Source: Treponema sp.
Lineage (GTDB): Bacteria; Spirochaetota; Spirochaetia; Treponematales; Breznakiellaceae
Reading direction: 5' to 3'
DNA length: 44,635 bases
Assembly (NCBI GenBank): GCA_031257675.1
Contig: JAIROG010000062.1
Location: forward strand, 1 to 44,635
Under the pieces are notes generated by a model. It did no database searches. It was not told the origin of the DNA and was given only the letters and a program-made list of their open reading frames with translations. This document shows positions 25,672-33,940 of the stretch, one piece after another; the first letter of the stretch is position 1; each line of letters begins with the position of its first letter. The position numbers and the translations under genes were made by a program.

Positions 25672-25962
25672 GACATGTCATTATCAGCGGCGTCATCTTT
25701 TCAGCGCGGCATGGGGGATCCATGTATAGACACGGTATATAATCAAGGCATGGGAATGAGGGAGGAATTGACATTCAGAACCCCGCCATAACCATATACA
25801 AACCCTTGAATAACTCCTAATGTTATTGGAAGGCGCGGGTGTACCTACCGCGCCCTGAAGGGCGGCGCAGTTCATTACGTAGGCGGCGCGGCGCGATTAG
25901 CCTTTGGCGGCGTCAACAACGTCCCTTTGCGAAAAAAAAATTTGTTTTGCGGCTTCCGCCTC

Positions 25963-25991
25963 TTGACATTTTTCTTCAATTGTTGTATAAA
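25963..25991 (+). promoter_or_regulatory. Strong promoter of the tRNA gene
   Basis: Perfect TTGACA (25963-25968), a 17-bp spacer and TATAAA (25986-25991). It would start about 67 nt before the tRNA. Confidence 0.65.
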
Positions 25992-26064
25992 GAAACAAAT
26001 CGGGGAGGAACGCCGCGAAACCGGCGTATAGACGGCGCGTCTTCCCAATGATATACCGTGTTTA

Positions 26065-26137
26065 GCCGCTGTAGCTCAGTTGGTAGAGCAAAGGACTGAA
26101 AATCCTTGTGTCAAGAGTTCGATTCTCTTTGGCGGCA
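26065..26137 (+). tRNA. tRNA-Phe (GAA)
   Basis: A 73-nt cloverleaf. The acceptor arm GCCGCTG pairs with TGGCGGC, ending in a U-G and a G-U pair. The D-arm is GCTCAGTTGGTAGAGC. The anticodon stem AAGGA/TCCTT encloses CTGAAAA with anticodon GAA. The T-arm is AGAGTTCGATTCTCT. The discriminator is A and CCA is not encoded. It is a single tRNA behind its own strong promoter. Confidence 0.95.
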
Positions 26138-26181
26138 TAAAAGTAAAAAAAGCCCGTCTTTCCGTGCGTCGCGCCGTTTGT

Positions 26182-26715
26182 TCATGCGTCCACTGTATCC
26201 CTAGAATGCCGGGCTAATCGCCGTCCCCCCCCCCCCCCCCCCCCGGAATCCTCATTACTAATATAGATAGTCAAAATAAATTCGAAATCTTCCATGAAGG
26301 AGAATGGTATGGCGATATACCTGCTTTCGCTGTAAAACGGCTTCGAGAATTTTCCGTCAACAACAACCACCGGCAACGATATAAAGAGAGCGGCGATCTT
26401 TTCAAAATGCTTCTTCGCCTGCCCGGCGAATATATTCGTAAGCTCGCTTATAACCTCTAGAACCTCATTGTTCACCTCATCGTGAGGCGAGCCGATTAGC
26501 ATATCAGCCAGCTTGAGGGCGGACGATTTGTCCATGGACAGGGCTGTCGCGCCGGTAACATCACCTGAAAATTCTATAATCGTTGAGATATCCCCCTGAT
26601 TGATTAGACGGATTTCGGTGACATACGGACGTCCCGCTGTGATTTTGATGTTCATTGTAGTAAGAAACGTGCTTTCGCACTCTTTAACAAAAGGCATTAT
26701 GTATTCTTTCAACAT
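26182..26715 (-). CDS. cheX: CheX-type CheY-P phosphatase with poly-Gly tail
   Basis: A 177-residue protein that in spirochaetes dephosphorylates CheY-P. The CheX helix VLEVISELTNIFAGQAKKHF carries the catalytic pair E91 and N94 (ExxN). Residues 1-155 form the whole domain, ending with the strand FEFILTIYIS. Directly after, 20 G encode seven glycines and the tail RRLARHSRDTVDA. With 21 G the tail would read TAISPAF and stop; with 19 G it would read DGD and stop. The phosphatase core is unaffected in all three, so slippage would change only the C-terminal tail. ATG 26715 lies 2 bp after the stop of the hydrogenase-kinase gene, so the two form one operon and probably one pathway. CheX usually acts on CheY; here the target may be a regulator served by the kinase. 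Confidence 0.82.
   Translation of the reverse strand: MLKEYIMPFVKECESTFLTTMNIKITAGRPYVTEIRLINQGDISTIIEFSGDVTGATALSMDKSSALKLADMLIGSPHDEVNNEVLEVISELTNIFAGQAKKHFEKIAALFISLPVVVVDGKFSKPFYSESRYIAIPFSFMEDFEFILTIYISNEDSGGGGGGGRRLARHSRDTVDA
26225..26244 (-). repeat. Poly-G tract of 20 at the 3' end of cheX
   Basis: Twenty C on the plus strand, read as G in the gene. It is the longest homopolymer in the window and lies just after the domain-coding part. Confidence 0.92.
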
Positions 26716-26717
26716 AG

Positions 26718-29390
26718 CTATCGCTCCTTTGGGATGGTAATAATGAAAGCTGTCCCTTTTCCCTGCTGGCTTTGTACTTTTATGGAACCATTCATCTCAC
26801 GCACCTTGGTGTAGACCAGACTCAAACCCATGTCATCGGCCCCGTCCACCTCATCGGAGCTAAAGCCGCGTGTAAACATAGCCTGTATAAGAATATCTTT
26901 ATTATAGGACGCTTCTTCCTTGATAAGGCGAAGGCTAAGCGCTTTTTTCCTAATGCGATCAAAGTCAACGCCATTCCCGTCATCGGTAAGCTTGATGTGA
27001 ATGGCTTGATTGCTCTGGGTTATATGAAGCGCTATGGTTCCCTGTTCGGATTTTCCGGCGTTTTTTCTTTCGGCAGGGTATTCAAGTCCGTGTTGCACAG
27101 CGTTGCGGATCAACTGAACCAGCAGTTGTTTAAGCAATTTTCTGGGAATGTATTGCAAGGCGGCGCTGTCTATTTCAGCGGGAAAAAACCGCGCCTTCTT
27201 GTTAAAGTCCATAGCCTCATAATTGCACGCTCTCATAAGATATTGGATAAATATATACTCTCTATGATCTATATTGCCGGCTGAATTTCTGGAAAATATG
27301 GTTTCTATGTCTTTTACCAGCTTGTCTCTTATTTTCAGGGTCTGTTCAATTTCAATGGCAAGCGTCAGCGACGTGTCAAACGAAATGACCGGTTCCGTCC
27401 GCATCTGGTTTATAACGTCTTCTACATCATAGAGGCTTTCCGCCATGTCCTGCAATCCCAGAGAGATAGCGTCCAGCTTGATAGTGTGTATCATGGGAGC
27501 TATTATATTGATCAGGTTTCCAGAGGTAATGTCCTTCTTTCTTAAAGCTAACATAATCCGGGATAGATAACGCTCCATGCTTTCAATAAAATTATTGATC
27601 ACGGGCCGCTCCAGCCGCAACACTTCAATGAAGGAACGCATGTTTTCCTGGCGTCTGCGCTCGTCCATTTTTAGCTTTTTCTTTAAAGCCATTTCAGACG
27701 TAATGTCCTCAATGGTTCCAAGAATAAAGATTTCTCCGTTTTCTCTGTTCACAGGCGCGAATTCGCACGACAATCTTTTTTTTACCGGTTGCTCAACGCT
27801 TCTGTATCTCACTTCTTTCAGGATATTCATGGAATCGATCTGTTCCTGAACCAAGGAGCGGTTCAAAATATTGTCAAAATACCATTCAAGGCTCTTCAAT
27901 TCCCGCTCGTTAAGGCTGTCTTCCATCAGTTCTGTGAATTTCCTGCCTTGCAGTTCCGTCGCGGCAAGCACATCCTCAAGAGTGCGGGAATAATTGTCCT
28001 GAATGATGTAATCTTTGTCCATAAGAAACACGCCGGCTCTCAGATTGTCTTTCATGGCGGCGATTTCATCGCGCTCAACCTGCAACGCCGCAAAAGATCG
28101 CCGCAACATTTCCACTTCAACGTAACGGTAGCAATTTTCGGGCCTGTTCAGCCCGTTTATAATGGCGACCGCCATCTGCTCGCACGACTTATACCCGCAT
28201 GCGCCGCAATTAAGGAATTGCTTGCGCTCTGTTTTGTGCATCTTTACAAAGGTGTCTCTGATCGCTTCTTTTGTGGGAAAGATAACCATAGACTTAAAAA
28301 TTTCAGACCTGTCCGTATAGCGGCGCGCGTACAGCCCTTCTTCCCAATAGTCCGCAAGTATGCCTTCGAACTTTTCCATATCCAGCGCGCCGTCTTTTTC
28401 ATACCGCTTTCGCGCATCCAAGCTTCTCTTCTTTATAAGGAACTCCACTTCGTCAAGGTGTTTTCCCATGTTTTTTGTCGCAGGACCGTCGCTGCACCCC
28501 ATTTCGCAACTTAAACAATCAATGAGAAATGGCGTTATGCCTTTTTCAGAACTGCCGTGAAGATACGCCAGATATTTAAACACAGAGTCGCCTTCTATCC
28601 TGCGGGACTTGTCGATAATATCCGTCTTGTATCTGCGGACGATTTTCCCAAGCCCGCCCGGAAGGGGAAATGAAACCGCGCGTTCCGCGGGAGGATTAAC
28701 ATAGTCCTCCTCCGCGCATTTTTTGATGTCTATCGCTTGATCCTTAATATAATCCAAAATGGAAGCGAATGTAACATTGTAGTCTCCAATGCCAACGGAA
28801 TCAAATTCCCTTCGGCTCGAATAACAGGGGCTTATCGCGGCGAGTTTGCAATCCGCGTATTGGGGGTAATATCTTTTTATCATCTTCATGGTATGAATCG
28901 TCGGACTGTCAACAGGCGCGAGATGCGAAATAAGTTCAGGCCGGTACGTCTCCACATAGGAGACAATAGTCGGACACCACTGAGAGATGGTGAAGACAGG
29001 ATTTGTCTTTTTTATATGGTCCATATACGACTTAACGGCAAGCTCGGCTCCAAAACTCACGTCAAATACAGCGGCTGCGCCCAAAGATTTGAGCAACCCG
29101 TTCACTCTCAGGTAATTCATCCCAAAACTTGAGACAATAGCTGGCGACACAACGGCGACAATCCGTTCTGTTTTTATATCTTCAATAAAAGCGTTAAAAT
29201 CGTCAACGCCAACTCGCGCCCCATGCGTACATGCTTTGATGCACCTGCCGCAGTTGACGCAAAGTTCGCTATGATGCATGATAACTTCCCCGGAACCGTC
29301 ATTGCACATTTTTACGGGACAAACCATTATACAACGATGGCAGTTGACGCACTTTTTTTCTATTACATTGACTACAGGACGTAAAGCCAT
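26718..29390 (-). CDS. Sensory [FeFe]-hydrogenase fused to PAS and CheA-like histidine kinase
   Basis: An 890-residue cytoplasmic protein; ATG 29390 follows GAGGAG. Two 4Fe-4S motifs come first (C14-C24 CVNCHRCIMVC; C44-C54 CVNCGRCIKAC). An [FeFe]-hydrogenase domain follows (70-320) with all four H-cluster ligand positions apparently kept: C139 (QWCPTIV), C189 (SPCYSSRRE), C295 and C299 (LSCEMGCSDGP). The flanking residues differ from catalytic enzymes (TSCCP, MPC), as in sensory types. A further Fe-S motif of four cysteines lies at 395-420. A PAS domain (about 445-565) leads to an HPt-like helix with H635 (IHTIKLDAISLGL). An HATPase closes the protein: N box LIRNAVQHGLEYPAER, G1 DDGNGVD, G2 GADDMGLSLV. 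H-phosphorylation in cis with redox or H2 as the signal is inferred. CheX follows directly. Confidence 0.88.
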   Translation of the reverse strand: MALRPVVNVIEKKCVNCHRCIMVCPVKMCNDGSGEVIMHHSELCVNCGRCIKACTHGARVGVDDFNAFIEDIKTERIVAVVSPAIVSSFGMNYLRVNGLLKSLGAAAVFDVSFGAELAVKSYMDHIKKTNPVFTISQWCPTIVSYVETYRPELISHLAPVDSPTIHTMKMIKRYYPQYADCKLAAISPCYSSRREFDSVGIGDYNVTFASILDYIKDQAIDIKKCAEEDYVNPPAERAVSFPLPGGLGKIVRRYKTDIIDKSRRIEGDSVFKYLAYLHGSSEKGITPFLIDCLSCEMGCSDGPATKNMGKHLDEVEFLIKKRSLDARKRYEKDGALDMEKFEGILADYWEEGLYARRYTDRSEIFKSMVIFPTKEAIRDTFVKMHKTERKQFLNCGACGYKSCEQMAVAIINGLNRPENCYRYVEVEMLRRSFAALQVERDEIAAMKDNLRAGVFLMDKDYIIQDNYSRTLEDVLAATELQGRKFTELMEDSLNERELKSLEWYFDNILNRSLVQEQIDSMNILKEVRYRSVEQPVKKRLSCEFAPVNRENGEIFILGTIEDITSEMALKKKLKMDERRRQENMRSFIEVLRLERPVINNFIESMERYLSRIMLALRKKDITSGNLINIIAPMIHTIKLDAISLGLQDMAESLYDVEDVINQMRTEPVISFDTSLTLAIEIEQTLKIRDKLVKDIETIFSRNSAGNIDHREYIFIQYLMRACNYEAMDFNKKARFFPAEIDSAALQYIPRKLLKQLLVQLIRNAVQHGLEYPAERKNAGKSEQGTIALHITQSNQAIHIKLTDDGNGVDFDRIRKKALSLRLIKEEASYNKDILIQAMFTRGFSSDEVDGADDMGLSLVYTKVREMNGSIKVQSQQGKGTAFIITIPKER

Positions 29391-29493
29391 ATACTACTCC
29401 TCAATAGCGGCTCAAGACAAACCGGTATAGCGAGCGCCGCCGTGAAACCGTGATGAGAGCGCAGTCTTAAGGCGGCGCTATATCACAAATCAT

Positions 29494-29522
29494 AGTATAT
29501 CAAGATCATGTAATTAATACAA
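29494..29522 (-). promoter_or_regulatory. Promoter of the hydrogenase-kinase/cheX operon
   Basis: TTGTAT (29517-29522), a 17-bp spacer and TATACT (29494-29499). It starts a leader of about 97 nt. At the 5' end of that leader GCGCCGCC (29471-29478 strand-reversed) pairs with GGCGGCGC (29434-29441), a hairpin that could protect or regulate the mRNA. The rest of 29391-29596 is empty. Confidence 0.5.
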
Positions 29523-29596
29523 TACAAGAAACAACCTAGATTGCTAAATTTTGACATCCGAATCTGACGCCGGAGGCGCAGTTGGCAAACAACGGG

Positions 29597-30208
29597 TCAG
29601 CCTTTCTTTCCCAGCCCTATGTAATACGTCTCAACCGATTCTTTTCTGCACGACTGGGGCTTGAAACTTTTGCCCTGCGAGAATATCCCTCGAATCCGTT
29701 TGAGCAGAGACGCGGCGTCTCCTCCCTGAAACACCTTTACCACAAAAACGCCGCCTTGGACGAGCGCGGCGTCCGCGTATTCAAACGCGGTTTCCGACAG
29801 CGCAAGGGAGCGGATCGCGTCAATGGAATTGTTGCCCATCGTCGCCGGCGCCGCGTCGCATAACACGACGTTGAAGGGCCCCAATGCCAGCGCCGCTTCC
29901 CGTATGTCCGCCGAAGTCATGTCGCCCTGTAGAAAGTGAAAGTTTTCCTTGTCAAACAGCCCTTTATCGTATTGGCGGGAAAGCGGCGAGAGATCAATAG
30001 CCGCAAGCGATCCCGCCGCTCCCATGCGCCGCAGGGCGTAGAGGCTCCAACTGCCCGGCGCGGCGCCCAAATCAAGCGCCTTTCCGCTAAAACGCTTGAA
30101 GACGCCGAATTTCTCGTCTATTTCCTTGAGTTTATACACGGAACGGGCAGGGTAGCCTTCTTTTCGCGCTTTTAATGACCAAAAATCTGGTTGTGAATAC
30201 TGTGACAT
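29597..30208 (-). CDS. rlmE: 23S rRNA 2'-O-methyltransferase (RlmE/FtsJ)
   Basis: A 203-residue SAM-dependent enzyme methylating the ribose of U2552 (E. coli numbering) in the 23S rRNA A-loop, late in 50S assembly. Visible are the RSVYKLKEID entry with the catalytic lysine, the SAM loop LDLGAAPGSWS, acidic IDLSP, VVLCDAAPATMG with the catalytic aspartate, VVKVFQGG with the second lysine, and KESVETYYIGLG with the catalytic glutamate. This gives the complete K-D-K-E tetrad. The length is typical. A weak AAGG precedes ATG 30208. It lies 97 bp after serA and may share its transcript. Confidence 0.95.
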   Translation of the reverse strand: MSQYSQPDFWSLKARKEGYPARSVYKLKEIDEKFGVFKRFSGKALDLGAAPGSWSLYALRRMGAAGSLAAIDLSPLSRQYDKGLFDKENFHFLQGDMTSADIREAALALGPFNVVLCDAAPATMGNNSIDAIRSLALSETAFEYADAALVQGGVFVVKVFQGGDAASLLKRIRGIFSQGKSFKPQSCRKESVETYYIGLGKKG

Positions 30209-30305
30209 ATCGCCTTATATATCTCTTTTCAGCCTTTGCGTCTCGGCGGAGAGGCGGCGGGCGCCGCCGCTTTAGGCGGAGTCGCCTCCACGCGCTTGCG
30301 CCGCG

Positions 30306-31481
30306 CTATACTTCTATCGTCCGCACCCGTATCACCCCTTCGATCCGTTTGATCTGATCAAGCGCGCTGTCCGGTATCTTTTGCTCCGTATCAATAATAT
30401 TATACGCGACGTCGTTGCGGTGGTGATTCACCAAATCCGCGATGTTGACGCCCGCGCCGGCAAGGGCTGTCGTGATCTGTCCGACCATGTTCGGCACGTT
30501 GCGGTTTGCCACAAGGAGCCGGTGCGGCGAGTGGGTGTGCTTTTCGAGATGGCATTGCGGAAAGTTCACCGAGTTTTTGATGGCGCCGAATTCAAGAAAA
30601 TCCATGAGTTGCCGCACCGCCATGACCGCGCAGTTGTCTTCGGCTTCAGGAGTGGATGCGCCGAGATGCGGGATGCAAATGGCTTTGGGCGCGGCAAGCA
30701 GTTCCGCCGAGGCGAAATCTGTTATATAGGCCGCCAGCTTTCCTCCATTCAGAGCGGCGATGACATCGGCTTCGTTCACAAGACCGCCGCGGGCAAGGTT
30801 GATAAGGCGGCAGCCCTTTTTCATAACGCGGATTTTGTCCGCATCCAGCAGCCCTTTGGTGGCGTCCGAGTATGGGACGTGAATGGTGACGTAATCGGAC
30901 TTTGCGAGCAACCCTTCCAACGTTTCAGCCCGTTGCGCCATGTGAGAGAGATTCCACGCGGCTTCCACGGAAATGAACGGATCGTGTCCAATGACGTTCA
31001 TGCCGAGATGAAGCGCGTCATTGGCTACCATGACCCCGATGGCGCCCAGTCCGATGACGCCTAGGGTTTTGCCTTTGAGTTCGGGTCCTTCAAATTTGGA
31101 CTTGTTTTTTTCAACAAGGTCAGGAACCTCGTCGCCCTTGTCAGCGATAGACGCCGTCCAGTTCACGCCGCCGATGATGTTTCTTGACGACAGCAATAGG
31201 CTCGCTATCGCCAATTCTTTGACCGCGTTGGCGTTCGCGCCCGGGGTGTTAAACACCACAACGCCCCTTTTGCCGCACTCGTCGACCGGAATGTTGTTGT
31301 AGCCTGCGCCGGCCCGCGCGATAGCTTTAACGGTGTCCGGCATCTCCACTGAATGTAGATCCGCGCTTCTCACCAGAATCGCATCCGGATTGGGCAGATC
31401 GCCCGCGACCTCGTACGCGTCAATGGGAAAGAGTTTTAATCCTTCCGGTGAAATTTTGTTGTATGTTCGTATACGGTACAT
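30306..31481 (-). CDS. serA: D-3-phosphoglycerate dehydrogenase
   Basis: A 391-residue NAD-dependent enzyme oxidising 3-phosphoglycerate, the first step of serine synthesis. I set the start at ATG 31481 because AAGGAGG precedes it and it lies 10 bp after serC. The Rossmann loop is VIGLGAIGVMVAND. The catalytic Arg is in NLARGGLVNEADV, and the catalytic His in CIPHLGASTPEAEDN. The last 75 residues form an ACT domain (NVPNMVGQITTALAGAGVNI), the usual serine-feedback sensor. The length fits short ACT-bearing SerA. With serC upstream it completes two of the three steps; no serB is seen. Confidence 0.95.
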   Translation of the reverse strand: MYRIRTYNKISPEGLKLFPIDAYEVAGDLPNPDAILVRSADLHSVEMPDTVKAIARAGAGYNNIPVDECGKRGVVVFNTPGANANAVKELAIASLLLSSRNIIGGVNWTASIADKGDEVPDLVEKNKSKFEGPELKGKTLGVIGLGAIGVMVANDALHLGMNVIGHDPFISVEAAWNLSHMAQRAETLEGLLAKSDYVTIHVPYSDATKGLLDADKIRVMKKGCRLINLARGGLVNEADVIAALNGGKLAAYITDFASAELLAAPKAICIPHLGASTPEAEDNCAVMAVRQLMDFLEFGAIKNSVNFPQCHLEKHTHSPHRLLVANRNVPNMVGQITTALAGAGVNIADLVNHHRNDVAYNIIDTEQKIPDSALDQIKRIEGVIRVRTIEV

Positions 31482-31491
31482 GTCCGCCTCC

Positions 31492-32598
31492 TTACAGATG
31501 TTTCTCAAATTGTTCCATAAATCCAATCAGCGCCTTGACGCCTTCAATGGGCATGGCGTTGTAAACGCTGGCTCTCATGCCGCCTACAAGCCGGTGTCCG
31601 GCGAGGTTCACCAAGCCCGCCGCCGCCGCCTCTTTGACAAACCGGCTTTCGAGATCGGCTTTTTTATCAGACGGGACGTCGCGGTACACAAAGGGAATGT
31701 TCATCAGGCTGCGATCCGCCTTTGCCACCGGCGAGAGAAACGCCTTTGAATTTTCGAGATATGAATAGAAGAGTCCGGCTTTCTCGCGGTTTATTTTTGC
31801 AATGGCTTCGACTCCGCCGAGGTTTTTAAGCCACTCAAGAACAAGCCCCGTCATGTAAATGGCGTAGCAGGGCGGCGTGTTGTACATGGAGCCTTCCTTT
31901 ACGTGCGTGTCGTAGCGCAACAAGGCGGGCGTCCACGAAGGCGCGGCGCCTATGAGGTCTTCGCGGATAATCACGATTGTTACGCCCGCAGGACCTAGGT
32001 TCTTCTGCGCCCCCGCATAGATGACGCCGAATTTGGACACGTCAAGCGGTTCGGACAGGATGCAGCTTGAGGCGTCGGCGACCAAGGGGACGGCGCCGGT
32101 CTCAGGCGGCGCGTTCCATTTTGTGCCTACAATCGTGTTATTGAGCGTGATGTGATAGTAAGCGTCGTCAGGTTCAGGCGCGGGCGCGGCTGGAATATAC
32201 GTGTAAGACGCCTCCTTGGAAGACGCCCGCGCGGAAGCGTCCGCATATTTGAGCGCTTCCTTGAGGGCTTTGTCCGCCCAGACGCCGGTGTCGATGTAGG
32301 CCGCTTTTTTCCTGTCCGCGCCCCGCTCAACGCCTGCGAGATTGAGCGGCGCCATGGCGAACTGCAATGACGCGCCTCCCTGCAAAAACAGCGTTTTATA
32401 GTTTGCCGGAATGCCCATAAGCTCGCGGAGCAACGCTTCGGTCTTTTCGATAATAGGCTTAAAATCTTTTGACCGGTGGCTCATCTCCATAACCGATTGT
32501 CCGGTTCCGTTCGCGTCGCAGAGCTCCGCCGCCGCTTTCTCAAGCGCGGGAAGCGGGAGGGCCGAGGGCCCCGGCGAAAAATTAAACACTCGTTTCAT
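31492..32598 (-). CDS. serC: Phosphoserine aminotransferase
   Basis: A 368-residue PLP enzyme that converts 3-phosphohydroxypyruvate and glutamate to phosphoserine, the second step of serine synthesis. Start ATG 32598 follows AAGGAGG. Signatures are FSPGPSALPLPALE, MEMSHRSKDF (substrate-binding His/Arg), LQGGASLQFAMAPLNL (phosphate-binding), ADASSCILSEP, YAGAQKNLGPAG with the PLP-binding lysine, and a C-terminal RASVYNAMPIEGV. It is first in the serC-serA pair and lies behind a strong promoter with a palindromic operator. Confidence 0.95.
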   Translation of the reverse strand: MKRVFNFSPGPSALPLPALEKAAAELCDANGTGQSVMEMSHRSKDFKPIIEKTEALLRELMGIPANYKTLFLQGGASLQFAMAPLNLAGVERGADRKKAAYIDTGVWADKALKEALKYADASARASSKEASYTYIPAAPAPEPDDAYYHITLNNTIVGTKWNAPPETGAVPLVADASSCILSEPLDVSKFGVIYAGAQKNLGPAGVTIVIIREDLIGAAPSWTPALLRYDTHVKEGSMYNTPPCYAIYMTGLVLEWLKNLGGVEAIAKINREKAGLFYSYLENSKAFLSPVAKADRSLMNIPFVYRDVPSDKKADLESRFVKEAAAAGLVNLAGHRLVGGMRASVYNAMPIEGVKALIGFMEQFEKHL

Positions 32599-32614
32599 AA
32601 TCAGAATGCCTCCT

Positions 32615-32630
32615 TGTGAAATATTTCACA
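32615..32630. promoter_or_regulatory. Perfect 16-bp CRP/FNR-like palindrome over the serC start site
   Basis: TGTGAAATATTTCACA is a perfect palindrome and fits TGTGA-N6-TCACA, the CRP family consensus. It abuts the serC -10 box (32630-32635) and is centred on the predicted +1, the place for repression. No regulator gene is in the window, but the cyclase at 3659 could make its ligand. Confidence 0.6.
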
Positions 32631-32659
32631 GTATAACAGTATAATCAAAAAAATGTCAA
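32630..32659 (-). promoter_or_regulatory. Strong promoter of serC-serA
   Basis: Perfect TTGACA (32654-32659), an 18-bp spacer and TATACT (32630-32635). It starts near 32623, within the palindrome. Confidence 0.7.
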
Positions 32660-32777
32660 GAGGATGCCGGCGCGGCTTCGCGGCTTCGCTTGAGATTGGA
32701 ATGCGCGGGCTGGGATGTCCGGCATCCCCGCCCTGTGATATTCAACGCGATGTCGCTGTTGTCTTTCTCACTCAAGA

Positions 32778-33063
32778 TCATTCCCAGCCACCGGGGGAAC
32801 CGTTGGCCAGCGCGGCCTTCGTACCGGCGGCGCCGCGTTTTTGGACGGGGGAAACGTCAACATACACCGCATGACCGCCGCTAGAGGCGACGTTTCGCAA
32901 TGCGCCGCTTGCGTCCGATCCGTCAAATAGTCCCGCCCGGTCGCTTGATAAGCGCGCCGCGAGTTACAATAGGCGCCCGCGCCCCGCCGCCGGAGACGGA
33001 AGAATTGGTATTCTCACTCACCTTCAAGCCGGCGCTCATCACTAATGTTCCCCCGTTGTTCAC
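32778..33063 (-). pseudogene. Remnant of a beta-helix-type surface protein gene
   Basis: On the minus strand the frame from about 33063 reads VNNGGTLVMSAGLKVSENTN and SSVSGGGARAPIVTRGAL, then breaks. It resumes one frame over as LFDGSDASGALRNVASSGG, HAVYVDVSPVQKRGAAG and PGGWE, ending at a stop at 32778-32780. These match the end of exported proteins made of MTGG/SGNTxSSxGGG repeats with a GHAVYV...GGWE terminus, which I recall from termite-gut treponemes. Only the last repeats survive, with a frameshift near 32935. Confidence 0.6.
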
Positions 33064-33079
33064 CCGAATCAGCGGCTCC

Positions 33080-33389
33080 CTATTTCAGAATCGAGATGAT
33101 TAGGAGATTCCGGTTTCCCAGCTTGGCTATGTTCCCGGCGACCATGCGCTTGGCGCCGGATCGCTTTCCAACAGCGGCTATGAAGTCTGGACATGCCCGC
33201 GCCCGTCTGGAACTTCCGCTCATTGCCGGCAGCCCGCGTGACGCTGGCGCGGGGTATGGGCGTGAAATCCGCGTTCAACTCGTTGCTGAACGAGAAAAAC
33301 CCGGCCATAGTTTCGCCTTCTTCGCCCGCGCCGCCGGTGAAGGGCGACACTGTGAGGGTGTCCCCGCCCGAAACCTCAATCGCAACCAG
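33080..33389 (-). pseudogene. Remnant of a CsgG/LpoB-like secreted protein gene
   Basis: The minus-strand frame from 33389 reads VAIEVSGGDTLTVSPFTGG, AGEEGETMAGFFSFSNELN and FTPIPRASVTRAAGNERKF. It breaks near 33170 and resumes as SGAKRMVAGNIAKLGN and NRNLLIISILK before TAG at 33080-33082. The order follows the same treponemal secreted family as the remnants at 796 and 2597, but this piece has a large internal loss and no valid start. It lies just upstream of the beta-helix remnant. Confidence 0.6.
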
Positions 33390-33404
33390 TTTTCATAAAA
33401 CGAC

Positions 33405-33470
33405 CTCAAAATATATAAAAGAAAACGGCAATCGCCGCGAATCCACGATTCGGCTGGTTGCGATTGCCGT
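33405..33470 (-). terminator. Intrinsic terminator-like hairpin, minus strand
   Basis: ACGGCAATCGC (33425-33435) pairs with GCGATTGCCGT (33460-33470), with an inner GAATC/GATTC. On the minus strand it is followed by a T/A-rich stretch (GTTTTCTTTTATATATTTT). It could end transcripts running from clpB toward the remnants. Confidence 0.5.
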
Positions 33471-33615
33471 CATAAGAAACCAACAGGAAATGGGCGTGAG
33501 GATTGCGCCGTAAAATTTGTAACGCCGCTTAACGCGGAGCTTTTGTCATAGCTTATAGGGGGAAATACGTCCATATCTTTTAACGCAACAATGCAAAACA
33601 CGTTAGTATTTCATT

Positions 33616-33748
33616 GGACTTGTTCAACAACCCGGTTGGTTGTCTCACAAGTCTCGCGGATTTGGCGTATTTTTTGCAAAAATCCGACAAATCCGCCCGT
33701 TTTTTAGCGGGAGTTGTTCAATAACTTCAGTTATTGAACAACTCCATT
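33616..33748. repeat. 133-bp three-hairpin repeat, copy 1
   Basis: It aligns without gaps to 43307-43439, with about 12 differences (about 91% identity). The ends are imperfect inverted repeats (ACTTGTTCAACAAC against AGTTGTTCAATAAC). Inside are three hairpins: CTTGT...ACAAG enclosing ACAACC/GGTTGT; CGGATTTG/CAAATCCG; and GTTGTTCAATAACT/AGTTATTGAACAAC. It has no coding capacity and resembles a MITE-like element. Confidence 0.75.
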
Positions 33749-33940
33749 ATATATCGCCTAACGCCTCGCGCGTGGTTTGCGTCTTTTTACGGTATTGAAA
33801 ATCTTTTTTAAGAACCGGTCCGGGACAAAACACAGCGTTTTGAGGCACGATCAAACTTTAAAAGAGAGTATGCATCATAGCGTCGATAACTGCCGGCATT
33901 TCTCCGCGGACGGACGCGCCTTCGCCATTGAAGGGCGAGG

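Larger units (their letters stand above)
25498..25962. other. Gene-poor gap with two perfect hairpins
   Basis: No gene is supported between the second lipoprotein and the tRNA promoter. Two long inverted repeats are listed separately. A third GGCGCGG/CCGCGCC hairpin sits near 25831-25853. The rest looks like non-coding or fully decayed sequence. Confidence 0.5.
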
